Counted from the first letter of the stretch, positions 1-12,900 are shown. The stretch: DNA of 64,000 bases from Holacanthus passer (GCA_025331565.1 JAFREQ010000024.1:1836001-1900000), one strand, 5' to 3'. Numbers and translations are program-made. Notes: generated from the sequence alone by a model not told the origin.

Positions 1-66
1 CGTCGATCGTGTGGCTGCAGCTGAATCCTGTGACTACAAAACACCACACGACCCGTCACATCATCT

Positions 67-330
67 GTATCATCCATCTGCATCCACCTGTCATCTGCAT
101 CCACCCATCATCTGCATTCACCCATCATCTGCATTCACCCATCATCTGCATCCACCCATCCATCTGCATCCACCCATCATCTGCATCCACCCGTCATCTG
201 CATCCACCCATCATCTGCATCCACCCATCATCTGCATCCACCCGTCATCTGCATCCACCCATCCATCTGCATCCACCCATCATCTACATCCACCCGTCAT
301 CTGCATCCACCCGTCATCTGCATCAAACTT
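67..330. repeat. 17-bp minisatellite
   Basis: Tandem copies of a 17-bp unit built on CATCTGCATCCACCCAT, with single-base variants (CCCAT or CCCGT, GCATT or GCATC) and occasional units carrying an extra CATC. Open frames through it, coding His/Pro/Ser/Ile repeats, follow from the repeat and are not evidence of a gene. It lies in the region 3' of the minus-strand lectin exons. Confidence 0.9.
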
Positions 331-712
331 AGTTCATGTCTTAAACTGGCAATATTATCCAGAGCAACTTCAAGACTTAAACTTGATGTCAACACAGTTC
401 TGGTCAGACAAACCTCTGAATGACGAGCTGTCCAGGACCGGTTTGTGTGACTGCTCACTTCGTTATTGCATTTGATTCATGTCTCCCTCTGTTTTCACTG
501 TTAAACTGCACCAATCAATATTTTTACACTCTGAATCAAATGACTGTGTGTAATGTGAAAGGTGTCACTCAACAGTTTTCACTCTCAGAGCTCTGATTCC
601 AAAACGTTTGAATGCTGTGTAGAACATAAATAAAACAGAATCTGATAATTGTCTGATGCTTTTTGACTTGTAGCACTGAGATTACACTTCAAGAAGTCTT
701 ACTCCTGAGTCA

Positions 713-1854
713 GCTGGCTTCCGTCCACCCACGTCCACGTCCTCAGTCCAATCTGCCATTTAGTCTTCAAGCCGATCCACATGTCAGACCTTCCTAAAGT
801 ATGGAGAACTTCCTGTCGGGAGGGATTTGTGATGTCGAGTTGATTTTGATTTGCTTCATCAAAAAGTGGTTAACGAGCTCGTCAAGATAAGATAAGACCA
901 ACAGTGTCTGGACGGATGCAGGAAAATGTAGTGGAATGTATTTTAAAGATCACAAATACCTCTTCACTGTCATCACTTAAAATCACCAGGTGAGCTCCTT
1001 TGGCCACACAGTCGTCTTTGGCAAACCTCCACGTCTGTCTCTCAGTGGACAGCTGGTAACAGCTGAACCTGTAGCGAGTCCATCCCAGGGGACAGCAAGG
1101 GACAATTTGTTCTGCTCAGAAACAGAGACAAGAGAGAAGCAGGATAAAATTCTGTTTTCTGAGAATGGAAAACTTATGACAAATGGTGAACGTGATGAAG
1201 AAAAAACTCACCTTTAAAAAGCCTCATCAGTCTTTCGTTTTCAGTGTGAAGTTCCACGATGTGATCTCGTAGTTGGCCGAGCTGGACGGTCAACATGTCG
1301 ACCTCTCCGGTCAGATAGTTGTTTTCATCCTGTAACTCTCTGTTTTCCTTTTCCAGCCGGTCCGTCTTTAGCTCCAAGACGCTGACGTCAGCATTTGGCA
1401 TCGACGTGACATTGATGAGATCAGACTTGTTATAAAACCAATCTAGGAAGGAAAAAGACAGAAGTTCTTCTTTTTGCAACAGAACTTACACTTTGCTTTG
1501 AGGGAGAATGAGAAAATCAGCTTCTATAACATTCACGACACATGGAGGCTGCTGCGACACTTTTGCAGCCAGGATTCACAAAAGCTCAAAATAGATGATC
1601 AACTTCTTTTCAACTGCCAGAGTTTGTCCTTCTGTTTTTTTTCCTATTGTTTCACATTTAATGTCATGAACACACCAGAAAACAGGAAACAGTAGAAAGC
1701 AACTGAGGTCAGTCAAACTCAACACTGACTGAATGAATGAATTTTGGTCCCACTTACGTCCGCGGAGCCGAAGAGAAATATTGAGAGCTGATTGTATGAT
1801 GCACAGCAGAGCGAAGCTGATTCCAACCATCCAGAAGACTTTTGACCATCCTAC

Positions 1855-1901
<47 letters not shown>

Positions 1902-2240
1902 GCTTTTAATACACGTCACAGAAATGTATCCCACAGGCAGCATAAATCATAACACCCGTCCTTCAGGTGGACACATGCACTCACAAATGTCCTGGACACA
2001 CCTGTACCTGTGATCCCTCCGTCTCAATGATGTCAATGTCAGTGTCATTAGTCGAAAACATTGTTCTGACCTGGATGAGAATTTTCCTCTTCTCTGGACG
2101 GTTCCTCCCTTCATCGACTGCTGAGTTGACGTAGTGTCCCGGGTCCATGCTTTTGACAGTGATCCTGTTGAACCATCTGATGATGAACTTCTAGTCAGCA
2201 GCTCTTTTCTGTTGTGGGTGGGTGTATAGGAATTCATCAT
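713..2240 (-). CDS. C-type lectin-like type II membrane receptor (partial, possibly broken)
   Basis: Exons of a CD209/asialoglycoprotein-receptor-like lectin. The best-supported exons, read right to left, are: 1854-1756, a membrane segment (WMVGISFALLCIIQSALNIS) ending at donor GTAAGT; 1442-1212, a heptad-like coiled-coil stalk (LKTDRLEKENRELQDENNYL); and 1111-960, the start of a C-type lectin domain (CPLGWTRYRFSCYQ, then WRFAKDDCVAKGAHLVILSD). These three join in one frame with canonical splice sites. A further lectin piece, WIGLKTKWQIGLRTWTWVDG, is at about 713-853 and ends at donor GTAAGA. The last lectin exon (WxC region) is not seen and may lie left of the window. Cytoplasmic sequence around 2240-2090 has open frames, including one starting MDPGHYVNSAVDEG, but none splices in phase to the membrane exon. 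Exon 960 to 853 also has no clean phase match. It is therefore either a gene with unseen exons or a decaying copy. The fold family is clear; ligand and function are not. Confidence 0.65.
1857..1894. repeat. (CA)n microsatellite
   Basis: About 19 CA repeats immediately upstream (in minus-strand sense) of the acceptor of the lectin membrane exon, within its polypyrimidine region. Confidence 0.95.
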
Positions 2241-3724
2241 TTTCTATCTATGGCTCCTGATTTCACAATGACAGTTGTGTCACCAAACTACAGATAAAAA
2301 AGAAATGATTTTGACATCGTACAAAAGTAACATCAGACAAAACTTCAGTGATTCATCCTGAATGTTCAGTGTCTTTCCTCAGAAAAATCTTCTGACACAC
2401 AGGAAGCAATGACTTGTATGTTTCTTGATTGTTTGTAACAAGGACGATGAAAAAAAGCAGGACAGAAAACTCTGCTCTGCTGACGACTGACAACAGAGAC
2501 ACAGCTGCTTGTTTAAGTCAGTGCAAAGGTGTTCGAGCTAAAAGCACATCCGGATATTCTGATGCATCAGTGTGACACAAAGAAAAACTGCACCTCTGCT
2601 TTGCTGTCCATCGACAGGTCTGATGAGTGGTGAAGTACCGATATGCAAACCAGTGATTCAAGGTGTTTCTGCATCCATTTATGATGAACTGTGAGAGGTG
2701 GAATAAGGTTTATACACATGTGCCGAGTTCCACAGCGATTAAGATCTGTAAAACAGAATCAGGCTTTCAAACAGCTTTACAAATCTTTCTGTCTTTGTGC
2801 GTCTTGTGTTCCAGACAACTGTTTGCTGAGAAACAAGTCACTTTGTCAAGTGTGTTGTGCTGTTTGTTCTGGAATTGTTCTGCCCCATCACATGCTTTAA
2901 TGCTTTAATAGAAAGTGCATGTTGTGATCATGCTTGTGTTGACTGTGAGGTTTCTCAAACTTCCTCTCATACTCCAAACCATACTTTTTAAGTCTCTGGC
3001 TCTCGTAAATGCCTTCAAACCTTCAAAAATCCAAGGGTGAGTCACAAGTATAATGTTTTCTTAACATCAAGATTTGCAAATTTAAACTCTTGCTTTGTGC
3101 AAACCTAAACTATTTTATTTTAAAGTCAATATTCAACAGATATCAAATATGTCTCCATTATGGGAAAATGGATACAAAATGAGAAAATTGGAATCACGAT
3201 GCAGGAATGAAAAAACATCTCAAAACAAAGTGGTGGAAGAGACAGATACAGAAAACACATACATATGATATTGTCAGAGACTTAACTTTCTTAATACCAA
3301 CCTTGGGAAAATAGAAAAGAAAATTTCAGGGTCTGAGTGGTTTAAGAAATAAAAAAGCTCTGTTCTCTTTGAATACAGTAAATCCAGTTCTGTAAAATCA
3401 TATTTTAACATTTTTTTAACCTCTGGCAGTTTATTTGATTTATAATGAACTGGTCAGTGAAACAGAAGGCTGCATTTAAGACAAGACAAAAACGCTATAA
3501 TGTACTTCCTAAAACAAAAGTCTGTGGTGGTCGGGTGGATGGAAAGTCTGCTGTGTAACTGAGCACAGTGATCTGCATCCTCCACCCACTCACACCATGA
3601 TCAAGCATCTCAGTGAATGTGAAATCTGTAACTGAGGACACTTTCAGCTTCTCTCTGCCATTTTGAACTCGCGCCGTGGTCCTCAGGTTCATCTTTAACG
3701 TGACCTTCCAGAGTGTGTTGCAGA
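2241..3724. other. Intergenic spacer, no gene seen
   Basis: AT-rich sequence between the divergent lectin and Ig-domain genes. It presumably holds both promoters. I see no exon, tRNA or complete transposon in it. Confidence 0.5.
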
Positions 3725-4115
3725 ATGACTGGGCTCGTTCTACCTGCAGTGCTGATGTTGCTGACTTCGTGTGTGTCGTCTGCTCAGGACAAAGGTTAGT
3801 GAACAACTTTCAACATGTGAGCTTTTTCACACATTTCATCATTGTCTTGATGGACTGAAAGAAAACCTCATGGGGTATTAATAGCATTCACACTTTAGTA
3901 GATACACAGTGGACCATATACAGATTCTCTGGTTTGAAAAGAAGCCAAACTTGGAGCTATGAGTATAAAGTATAGAAGCCTGTAAGGAATCATCATAGTG
4001 GAACTTACACGTGTGTGTAGTGATCAAAGGTTCTGTATAAAACTTGTAATCTCATTCTACGTCGTTTTAATGATTCATTTATAGTAAATACATGTTTTGG
4101 TGCAAAGTGGAGTTG

Positions 4116-4163
<48 letters not shown>

Positions 4164-6489
4164 ATATTGAACATGTGTGTGGATGGAGCAGGACATGCGG
4201 AAGCTCATGCTTTAATGGATGAACTCTGTAACGTGTTGCTGAAACAAGCAGCCTCGAGTAGAACTACAGGTGATACTGAAACATGACACAAATGCAGATT
4301 GAAGGATGTGTCTTAAGTTGAAAAGATTCCTGTAAATGTCATGAATTATTTGCGGACAAAAGCCGCAGCAGATTATGCTTCTTGTCTTTCTGTCCAAGCT
4401 TTCACGCTCACTTCATTCAAACATTTACAGTGAAACATCTACTTCAATCTGAGCCTTTCCTTATTGAGACAGTCCTGTGGTTCGTCTCTGGCCTCTGACA
4501 CGGCCACTATCACGTCTTCAGAGCATCTCAGAGGGCAGATGTTTAAGCTTGTTGAGTGTGTAGATGCACTGAGATTGATGGAGATGAGGAACTGGATGTG
4601 GTCATCAGTGTGTGAGAGCTGCTCCAGCTCAGCGGCCGTCTGATTCGCTCCTTCACAGCTGAGCTTCTTGTCTCTGTGCAACTGACAAGTTTGGTGAAAA
4701 TCTTCTCGCTGTCTTGTCTGTTGAACAGTTTTGTTAAGCCATTTATAAGATTCAAACAAGATGGAAACTGTCAATAACTATTTTGTTTTTTCTTTCACGT
4801 TGTCTCCTTTGTGCTCCAGCTACCGAGACCGTTGAGGTCTTTTACTCACAGAGAACCATCGAGCCCACCAGAGGCTCATCTGTCAAACTGTCATGTGAGG
4901 CGTATTTTGACTTCGAGCGATGTGGTCTGCTTCATGTCGTATGGCGTCAGGAACGTGCTGAGCTGACAGACCCCAGAAAGCACTTTACCACAGTGAACGA
5001 GACCACGTCTGACAACAACATGAGACGCAGGCAGGTGGTGACACAGATTCTCGACCTGAGGCCACAGGACAGCGGTCGATTTCAGTGCAATGCTGAATGT
5101 GAGAGTGGAGACACAGCGATGGGACACTTCATCTCGGTCCGTGTCCAAGGTACAGATCATGAAAATAACATAAACTCTTATTATTGGAACTGAGTCGACT
5201 TCTTTGAACTGACAGTTTGGCCTCACTTTGGTCCAGACTGAAATATCTCAACAACTATTGGATAGATTGCCATGAAAGTTTGTACAGATATTCATGATCC
5301 CCAGAAGATGAATGCCACTGACTTTCCTTCTCCCAGTTGCAGAATGTATATTCCCTTCTTACTTACTTCTTTCAGTGGTTTATCAGTTGCGTGCAAAATG
5401 AATGGTTGGAATTTGTTTTACAGTGGAAGGGAAAGACTTTAGAAACTGCAGATGTGCACTGATGTTCTGCTCTCTCTCTCTCTCTCTCTCTCGCTCTCTC
5501 TCTCAGGTTGATCATGTGACTGAGTTCCACACAGAGGATTCAAATGTTCCGAGTTGAGCGCACAAAGCTGCAGTTTCCAAAAGCATCTTGAGATAAAGCT
5601 CATCTTTGTTTGCTCTTAAGTGAATGGAATAAATAGAATTTTTTGTCTTTTTATGTTTCATCATCTGTTGTGCTGCCCAAGGCCGGACCATTACTTCATT
5701 TGACATCATCATTAATTGTGTTATTTGACGAATACAACATTTTTCTGTTGACAGGGACGAAACATCTGGTCCAGAAATAATTTCATATTGATACAAGAGA
5801 CATTCTGGATTTTAAATGGCTGTGAAAGCAGGCAGCTTCTTACTGTTATCTAATGACGTCAAGTGGTGCAGACTATTGGCAAATCACAGCATGAATTTGG
5901 ATTTGGATATATTGATGTTATTTACATTAAAAGTGGGCGATATGACGATATACAACCCTGATTCCAAAAAAGTTGGGATGCTGTACAAAAATAACTAAAT
6001 TAAAGAAAGACAATATATTTAATGTTTGATCATCAGCTTCATTGATTTCTGTAAATATCTGCTTCTTCTGAATTTGATGGCAGCAACATGTTTCTAACAA
6101 GTTGGAACAGGAGCAACAAAAGACTGTGCAAACCAGACCACAGGACAGGAAACTGCATCGGTTCGAGTGCAGTGTTTCGAAACCGTGTTTGAAGACAGTG
6201 GGTTGAAGAGGAATGTGCCACATCACTTATTGCTGTGGGTAACTGTTCGGTACAACTACGTTGAAACTAACTTTAACTACAGTTACATTTCTAAGAAGTG
6301 TGGAGTGCTTCTGTCGACTCACTGCTCGCTGTGTTGATCATGTATCTGTGCTTTTCTGCTAAACCATTGGCCTTGAGGTTAACAGTTGTTGACACACTCA
6401 CTGAACAGGAAGCCAGGACTCACTGCAGTGGTCTCGTGCAGTGTAACAGTAGCATGTTGCTCACCCTGTGCTGTAAAGACACATTTTAA
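3725..6489 (+). CDS. Single V-type immunoglobulin-domain receptor (novel or unassigned)
   Basis: Exon 1 (3725-3794) encodes a signal peptide, MTGLVLPAVLMLLTSCVSSA. Exon 2 (4820-5149) encodes one Ig V-like domain. It has canonical cysteines at residues 49 (KLSCEA) and 113 (DSGRFQC), core Trp65 (VVWRQ), and an extra pair, Cys58 and Cys117, that could form a second disulfide. The exons join in phase 1 with GT/AG sites. A candidate third exon (6296-6489) keeps frame, giving 197 codons. It encodes a short hydrophobic run, SLLAVLIMYLCFSA (residues 142-155), followed by a tail with no ITIM or ITAM tyrosine motif. The hydrophobic run is short for a membrane span, so exon 3 is tentative and the product could instead be secreted. 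The gene lies beside a C-type lectin gene, which suits an immune-type receptor, but no family could be assigned. Confidence 0.6.
4118..4160. repeat. (GT)n microsatellite
   Basis: About 21 GT repeats in intron 1 of the Ig-domain gene. Confidence 0.95.
5470..5505. repeat. (CT)n microsatellite
   Basis: Polypyrimidine CT run with one G interruption, ending in TCAG. It lies between the Ig-domain exon and the tentative membrane exon. Confidence 0.9.
5959..6180 (+). mobile_element. MITE copy 1 (partial), family with TTCCAAAAAAGTTGGGA ends
   Basis: It begins with ATTCCAAAAAAGTTGGGA and shares about 170 bp, including GATTTCTGTAAATATC and GATGGCAGCAACATGTTTC, with the element at 21426-21902. A matching right-hand inverted end was not found, so this copy appears truncated. 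Confidence 0.6.
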
Positions 6490-7631
6490 ATGTGACTGTA
6501 TGTTAAAAGGTAAACGTTTCAGAGTGTCGTGAAAAACTAAAGAATCTCTTCTTCAGTCATTAATATCTCATTATCTAATTCGTATAACTTCAAACTGGAG
6601 AAGGAAGTATGTCACTGTCATCTACACTGAACAGACTCTTAACCAGCCAATATATTTGTGATTTTATCATCAGCTGATAAATAACAAAAAAACAACATAT
6701 GGTCGAACACTGCTGTCTTGTCTTGTCTCTGTTGTTAGGTTAAGGCAGACATTTTCATATACAGTAAAGTGTGGGTGCATCCTAGTAGCCTAACAGTTAA
6801 GACAGTGCATCATATAACCACAACGCCTCCTACTGATTCTGGCTGAGCAACTTGTTTCTTAAAGTTTGTTGAAGAAGACCAGCGAGAGATTGGATCTGAC
6901 ACACTGACGACTTTAAGACACTTGAAAACCACCTAAAATTCTGATGTTTATTTTGAGAAGGCCACAACGTTGATGATGTATGCGTATAATTATTATCTGT
7001 CTCTGTGGGTTACAGCAAAACTATTTTAAAATTGGACCAGTGAGCAATTTTTTCTGAACAATTTTAGACAAAGTGTGAAATGACGCAATTCTGTTGAAAA
7101 CTTTTTTTAATGTAGACAGAAAGATGAAGGTGAAAAAGATTAAAAAGAATTTATACAAAGTTAAAACTCAGCACATCCAAAAATGTTCACATTAACTTAA
7201 CAGCTGTAAAAATCATACGGGAGACAATCAAAACACTGGCTTGTTCATTGGAGAAAAAAGTCTGAAGGCTCACAGAGAAGACGGGAAAATCCTCATGTTG
7301 ATGCCACAGGCTGATCAAAGTTTGATGAAGACACTGAAAGTCAACTGATCTGAACCACTTAATGCCATTTACTCAGATTCACTATTTATCCAGCTCAGGG
7401 CTTTGCTGAACAGTTGGGCTTCCGTTGGCATTTTGTGCTTCACTTTCATACAGCTCCACATATGTACAAGTCTTCAAAACCAGCAGTGTGTGGGCCACAG
7501 GCCTCTTTGGCAACATTTAGGCTCCCAATTCCACCAAAGAATATAATAAATTTTTTGGCCATTCAGTTTCAGTCTAATGTTTCTCTGCACCTTTGGGCAT
7601 TCATGAAGTGACAGTCACAGGTCAGGTGACA
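6490..7631. other. Intergenic / METTL6 3' flank
   Basis: Between the converging Ig-domain and METTL6 genes. On the minus strand an AATAAA (TTTATT at 6947-6952 on the plus strand) lies about 680 bases past the METTL6 stop codon and may be its polyadenylation signal. Apart from the SINE-like fragment, nothing else is recognised. Confidence 0.4.
6775..6850 (+). mobile_element. Possible tRNA-derived SINE fragment
   Basis: The segment CCTAGTAGCCTAACAGTTAAGAC, continuing with ATATAACCACAACG, resembles the head (box A side) of common perch-like fish SINEs. No clear box B or tail was found. Assigned by resemblance only. Confidence 0.35.
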
Positions 7632-9444
7632 TCAGGAGCTCTGTGATTGGCTGGGCTTGGTGAATTTGCTCTGCAGAAACACTCTGGGAACGCAAAGTCC
7701 TTCCTTCTTGTTAACCGTCTCTCTCAGGACGTAGTCGTTAGCAACAGACTGGAAACCTGTGTCCTCAAACAGCTCAGCCAGGAACTCTGAAAGGAGACGA
7801 AAAGAGCAGACTGAGACTTTAGACGGAGAGAACAATGCATCTATCGACCATTCTACCCATCAGTCTTCAGTCTCAATTAAACAACCATAAAAGGGACTTT
7901 CACTTACTGACCTCTAGAGAAGAAGTAGGACCTTGTGCCGTCTTGACGGACGTAGAAATTCTCACCCAGCTTGCTGCCGGCTTTAAATCGGAGCATGGCG
8001 TGGTCATGCAGGCCGTAGTCCCTGAACAGGATGATGCCTCCAGGCTTCAGCACCTTAAAGCCACATGTATGTTACATTACACCATTTAAACTTCCAAACA
8101 TTTAAGAAACTCTGCACGGTGTCTTTCCACCTGACTGTCTCTGCTCTCACCCTGTTGATGTTCTGCAAAGCCAGCTTCATCTTGTCGGGGTGGATGGCCG
8201 ACAGGACAAAGATGAGAGTGATGACGTCCACACTGCCTTCTGGCACATTTTCTCTCAGATCGTCTTTAGTTAAATCGCACTGGAAGGCACAGCAGCGCTC
8301 CGGGCAGTACAGAGGGTTTTGCTGTAAAGAGAAGGCAGATAAAGTGGTTTTATTAGTATTATTCTTATTGTGTCATCACTGGGAGGAGATCTGATGATCT
8401 GCTGCATAGTTTGCCATGAACTCCTAGAGGAGTCCTTCTGGAAAGTATTAAGATGATTCACGGGTCTATATATTAGATATGGATTTGATGAATATATATC
8501 TTACTTTGACAAACTCAACAGCTCGTGGTGAGAAGTCACAGGCATAAACAAAGATGTTGAGGTCATCCTCCAGCAGAGGGAAGATGCAGTTTCCTACGCC
8601 GCAGCCGGCCTCCAGCAGCACCAGCCTCTGGGACTCAAACTGCCAATTAGACAGGACAAAGACAGAAATAATTAATTTTCATGAATAATTAATCCCTTAT
8701 TATATCTGATGCTGCACAGCTCCAAATCAGGGGAGATTCTTGAGAAGGAAATACTGACACTTTGCACCAACTGTGCCAATCGTGTTTTGAAAGGAGTAAG
8801 TTGAGAAAGACATTGTGTGTAACTGGGTCATTATTCCTAAAGCTTTCTTCTACAGAATTCACAGTTGTGGGTGTAAGATGGACATGTAAGAAAGTACATT
8901 GTTAATTGATGGATCATATGTGCCAAATTATATGGAGGCCCAAACGATTTTAAAATATCCCATTTTATTTTCTATGAAGCTTAAAATTTGGCAGACAAGT
9001 AAAGTCTCATAAAATCTGACAGAAATGAAACTTATAGGACTCATTTCTTGAACAAACTTAATAGTAAAAAAGTGGAGTTTCAGAGAACAAAATCCTATAA
9101 ATGTTCTCCTGGTGTGCTCTCTTCATCACCTCTCTGCAGGCCTTGAGCTCTTCAAACTCTCTGGTGGTCCAGTGTCTGTCCTTGAAGAAATTTGTCGTGT
9201 TTCTTTTGTAAAACAAGTCCCAGTTTTTCTGAGCTTCTTTCTCCAGCTTCATCTGTTTGAAGCCGGACACCAGAGTCCTCTCGCTGCCGAGTCTGTCCAG
9301 CTCCTCCTGGGTTAAAGCTCTGGAGGTGGAGGTTTTGGTCTGTCCGGGGACACTCGGAGACATTTCGTCTTTTGACCCCACTTCTTCTTCAGCAGATGTT
9401 ATTTTAATATCAGCAGGTAAACTTTCATTTTTCGACAACGCCAT
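7632..9444 (-). CDS. tRNA N(3)-methylcytidine methyltransferase METTL6
   Basis: Five exons, 9444-9130, 8639-8505, 8321-8151, 8053-7912 and 7786-7632, join in frame to 305 codons with GT/AG sites throughout. The family transfers methyl from S-adenosylmethionine to N3 of cytidine 32 in serine tRNAs, acting with seryl-tRNA synthetase. Visible features are the family N-terminal block KNWDLFYKRNTTNFFKDRHW, SAM-binding motif I LEAGCGVGN (residues 114-122), the post-motif ACDFSPRAVEFV, the helix LIFVLSAIHPDKMKLALQNI, LFRDYGLHDHAMLRF, and the C-terminal block RETVNKKEGLCVPRVFLQSKF. Human METTL6 is 284 residues. The extra length here is a Ser/Thr/Glu-rich N-terminal extension before the conserved TLVSGFKQ block. 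The start is the first in-frame ATG upstream of that block. All catalytic-core blocks are intact, so the gene is probably functional. Confidence 0.96.
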
Positions 9445-9992
9445 GATGCTTTAAGAAAGTTTCTCTGTGACGTTGTCAATCGTTAATTTATTTGAACAAA
9501 CATTTCAGCAAGTTACAGCAACCTCAATTATTTAGATGACAAATAACACAAAATTAAATTAAGGCTATAAAGAAATTGCAACTAGCAACATTTTTCCACG
9601 TTTGACGTCCATTTTGTCCGTCACTTAAATTCTTCCGTGTGTCGAAATTCATTTCCGTTTCCTACTTTGTGGTGTCAACTTTATTGCAGGAATAAAAATA
9701 CACTATATATTATCATACACGATTATATATTTTGATGTGTGATTTGTTTGTTAACATTCTTTGTATTTATTGAAAAATGTAGAGTCGCTTACATAATTTG
9801 TTTCCGTGGATATTCGACAGCCGGACCAAACCCGGAAGAGGAGTGGCTGAGTGACGGGATGTTTTGCTAAACGTTAGCTACAGGCGGCTAACTTTGTGTC
9901 ATAGTTTGGCTTCTTCTCGCTGAAGTTTCCAGTTAGAGCTCGACTCTGAATATTTTCCATAGATGTGAATTTATTAGAAAAGAGGCGGAGAC
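9445..9992. promoter_or_regulatory. Bidirectional METTL6/EAF1 promoter
   Basis: A 548-bp gap separates the two divergent start codons. It contains a YY1-like GTCCATTTTGTC (9607-9618), an ETS-type CCCGGAAG (9831-9838), further TTTCCG half-sites and a GACGTC core (9604-9609). No well-placed TATA box was seen. These elements are typical of housekeeping bidirectional promoters. The two genes are head-to-head in mammals too. Confidence 0.7.
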
Positions 9993-12900
9993 ATGAACGG
10001 AAGCACGAACCCGCTGCTGGACAAAGAGGAGCATGTTTTGAAGCTGGGAGAAAGCTTTGAGAAGAGGCCAAAATCTTCCTTTCACACCATCAGATGTGAG
10101 TGTTTCAGTCAAACTTTGTCCAAATGTTAAATGAACTGTTGTGAGGTTTTAGTTCACTCACGTGGACGAGGAGGCTGTTTCGTAACCAACCAAACCAATT
10201 TAATGGATCAGTCAATGAAAGTAATTAAACACAGGTCATTATCGTCACACCCACTTCTTTAACGTTACAGCATCCATTGGAAATATCAGCTTCATTTTCA
10301 GACAACTCTCGGATTATAGATGAGTGGAAATATCTGATATATTTTTCTCCATATTTGTTAATATTAGTTAGATGAAGGGGAACAAAGTGCCTGTTTAAAA
10401 GTTTGCTGATGAGCAGTGGCGGCTTGTCAATAGGGGGCGCTAGAGCGCCGCCCCATCAAACTTGCAGGAAAAAAGTATAGACACAGTGAACATAAATGAC
10501 CTAATAAAAAATAATTATGACCTCTGTTCACTCCTACAATGTGTCTGGCTAATGGTTTTTCAGCGTCCACATTCCACATTGGTTTTATTTGTTTTTTTTT
10601 TTTGTGTAAATACATAAGTTTCAGGGGCGAGGGCCGCTGAACAAATGAGTTGAAAAAGGTTGACGAACATACACACTATGTTCTTCAACTTTTGGCTGTC
10701 ATGTGACTTCATGCTGGTCTCTAATTGGCCACTTAAAGATTCTCCTCCTCAGCTCTCTGCGTCTCTGGCGAATCAGCATTTTTAAAATGTCGTTCTTCAT
10801 CCAATCTGATTGATTCGGGACACCTGTCAATCAAAGTCACACCCTTAGCCGCCTAGATGCGCAGGTGCGACCGCAACGGTCACTCACGCAAACTCATGGA
10901 AGCGGCAGAGTTGGACGTATCTTCAGGAGACAATGGCAGCTTCAGAGGAAACAATGGGAACAAAAGAAAATTCCGTAATTTTCTTACAAAAAATCCTTTC
11001 ACGAGACGTTCGCTGGAGGAAAAACAGCGGATAAAGGAGCTTGGACCGACCAGACTTCAGACTCCAGCAGCAGGCAAGTGACCGTGGACGGAGCTACATC
11101 CGGGGCTTCTCCCGCTCCTGTTCCGCCGAACACAGTTGGCTAGCTGGATGAAATGTTAGCAAGGCTTTTTATTGTTTCCCTGTTTGCTTTTTCAAAGTGT
11201 TGGCACTGAAGTTTTGTGGACAACAAAACTTTTTTTTTTTCAGAGACCTAAAACATCTCTCTGAAAAATGCAAACGGCACGAAAGTAGCCGTCGCCATCT
11301 TGACAGTAGCTTGAAGTTAAGATGTTGACACAGCAGGTAAGATTGTTTGAGTTCCTTCCTCTGCAGTCAGCTCCATCTGAGTCCATTGCTCCTGCATTCA
11401 GGACAGCTGATCTGCCAGGTCTGTGATGGAGCCAGTGTGATGAAGCTGCCACTGCAGCTGTAATAAAAGCTGTGGACCCAAATGCCCACTATTTCCACTG
11501 CTGTGCACATCAGCTCACCCTGATCATGCAACAGGCCACCTCTCACATTTCCAAGGTGAGAATTTTTTTTCTGACCTTTTTTCAAGATCACCCAAGTGCA
11601 CGTGTGTTCTTGATAAAATGGCGGCCTGTAGACCACCAACATCCAGCAACATCAGATGGAACTTTCACAGCCGAGCCATTGACACTGTGTTTGAGCACAG
11701 GGAGGATCTCATTCGCTGTTTTGAGAACATATGAGACTCAGGTGACTTTGACCCCAGACCATCAGAGAGGCAGGAGCCTTGGCCATGCTACTGCAACATC
11801 AGGACTTGAAGTTATTTCTGGAACTTTTTCACCACATTATGCCACATGTGGACCTCCTCTCTGCCGAGCTCCAGAAGAAGAACATGGACTCAGTCCTCAT
11901 CACAGGGAGCGTCCAGCAGTTCGATCAGGACATACAAAAGACCAGGTAATAAGTATTCCTGTTAGTAATGTGGTCATTATTTACTTTTTCATCATTATCT
12001 CGCTTTCCCTTTTTTAATTATTATTATGAATTCTCCTTGTCCTTCACAGAAATTCTCTCCATTCCAGGGGTGAGCAAAGCAGCGACTCTCTGCCAGCAAG
12101 GAGGCGTCGGGTTCTCAGCTCAGAGGATGGTCAAAGGTTTTCCAGAAGAGGTGAGTTTATGTTATAGAAATCTGTCACAGTCCATGTTTCATCAGAGGTT
12201 GTAATATTTGTTAAAGGAGAAATGTGTTTTGAAAAGCCATTTTAAATATATCATTGTCATGTTGTAGAGATGTTCCAGACTATTCTAGACTTTGGTACAA
12301 ATCACCCCCTTTTTGTTTGAATGAAAATGGAAATTATGCAAAAAATATTATTCCCTCTAACATTTCAAATCGTATCACAATTGCAGTATTAGTCAAAATA
12401 ATAGCAATAAGATATTTTTTCCAACATCACGCAGCCCTAACAGAAGCTAACAGTGGCAGTAAAATTACTTGAACTCCATATTTATTTTTTCTCTACATAT
12501 TTTTATATTCTTTTCTCTGTAGGTCTGCAATACAATTCTGGGACGCACCAGGGAGCGCTTCTCCTTCACAGACCACCTGATCTGTGCGACCTTGTTGCAG
12601 GGGGACAGGTTTGAGGAACATCACAGGTCATTTCCTGAAGATGCACTGCACCTTGAAGGCAAACCCAGTGCAGAGTGGAAGTGAGCTGAGGACAGAACTT
12701 GGTCTCATCAACAGCAAGGAAGAGTTCAGAGCCTGTCTTGGTGCTGTGGATCAGTTCCAGCTGTTTATGGAGAACAATCTAGAAGAAGTCTTTTCAGAAG
12801 CTATCACTCTTTTAAAGATCATCATCACCACACCCATGACCACAGGTTCTCGACCTTGAAAAGAGTAAAAGTTTTTCTCAGAAACACCGTGACCCAGGAG

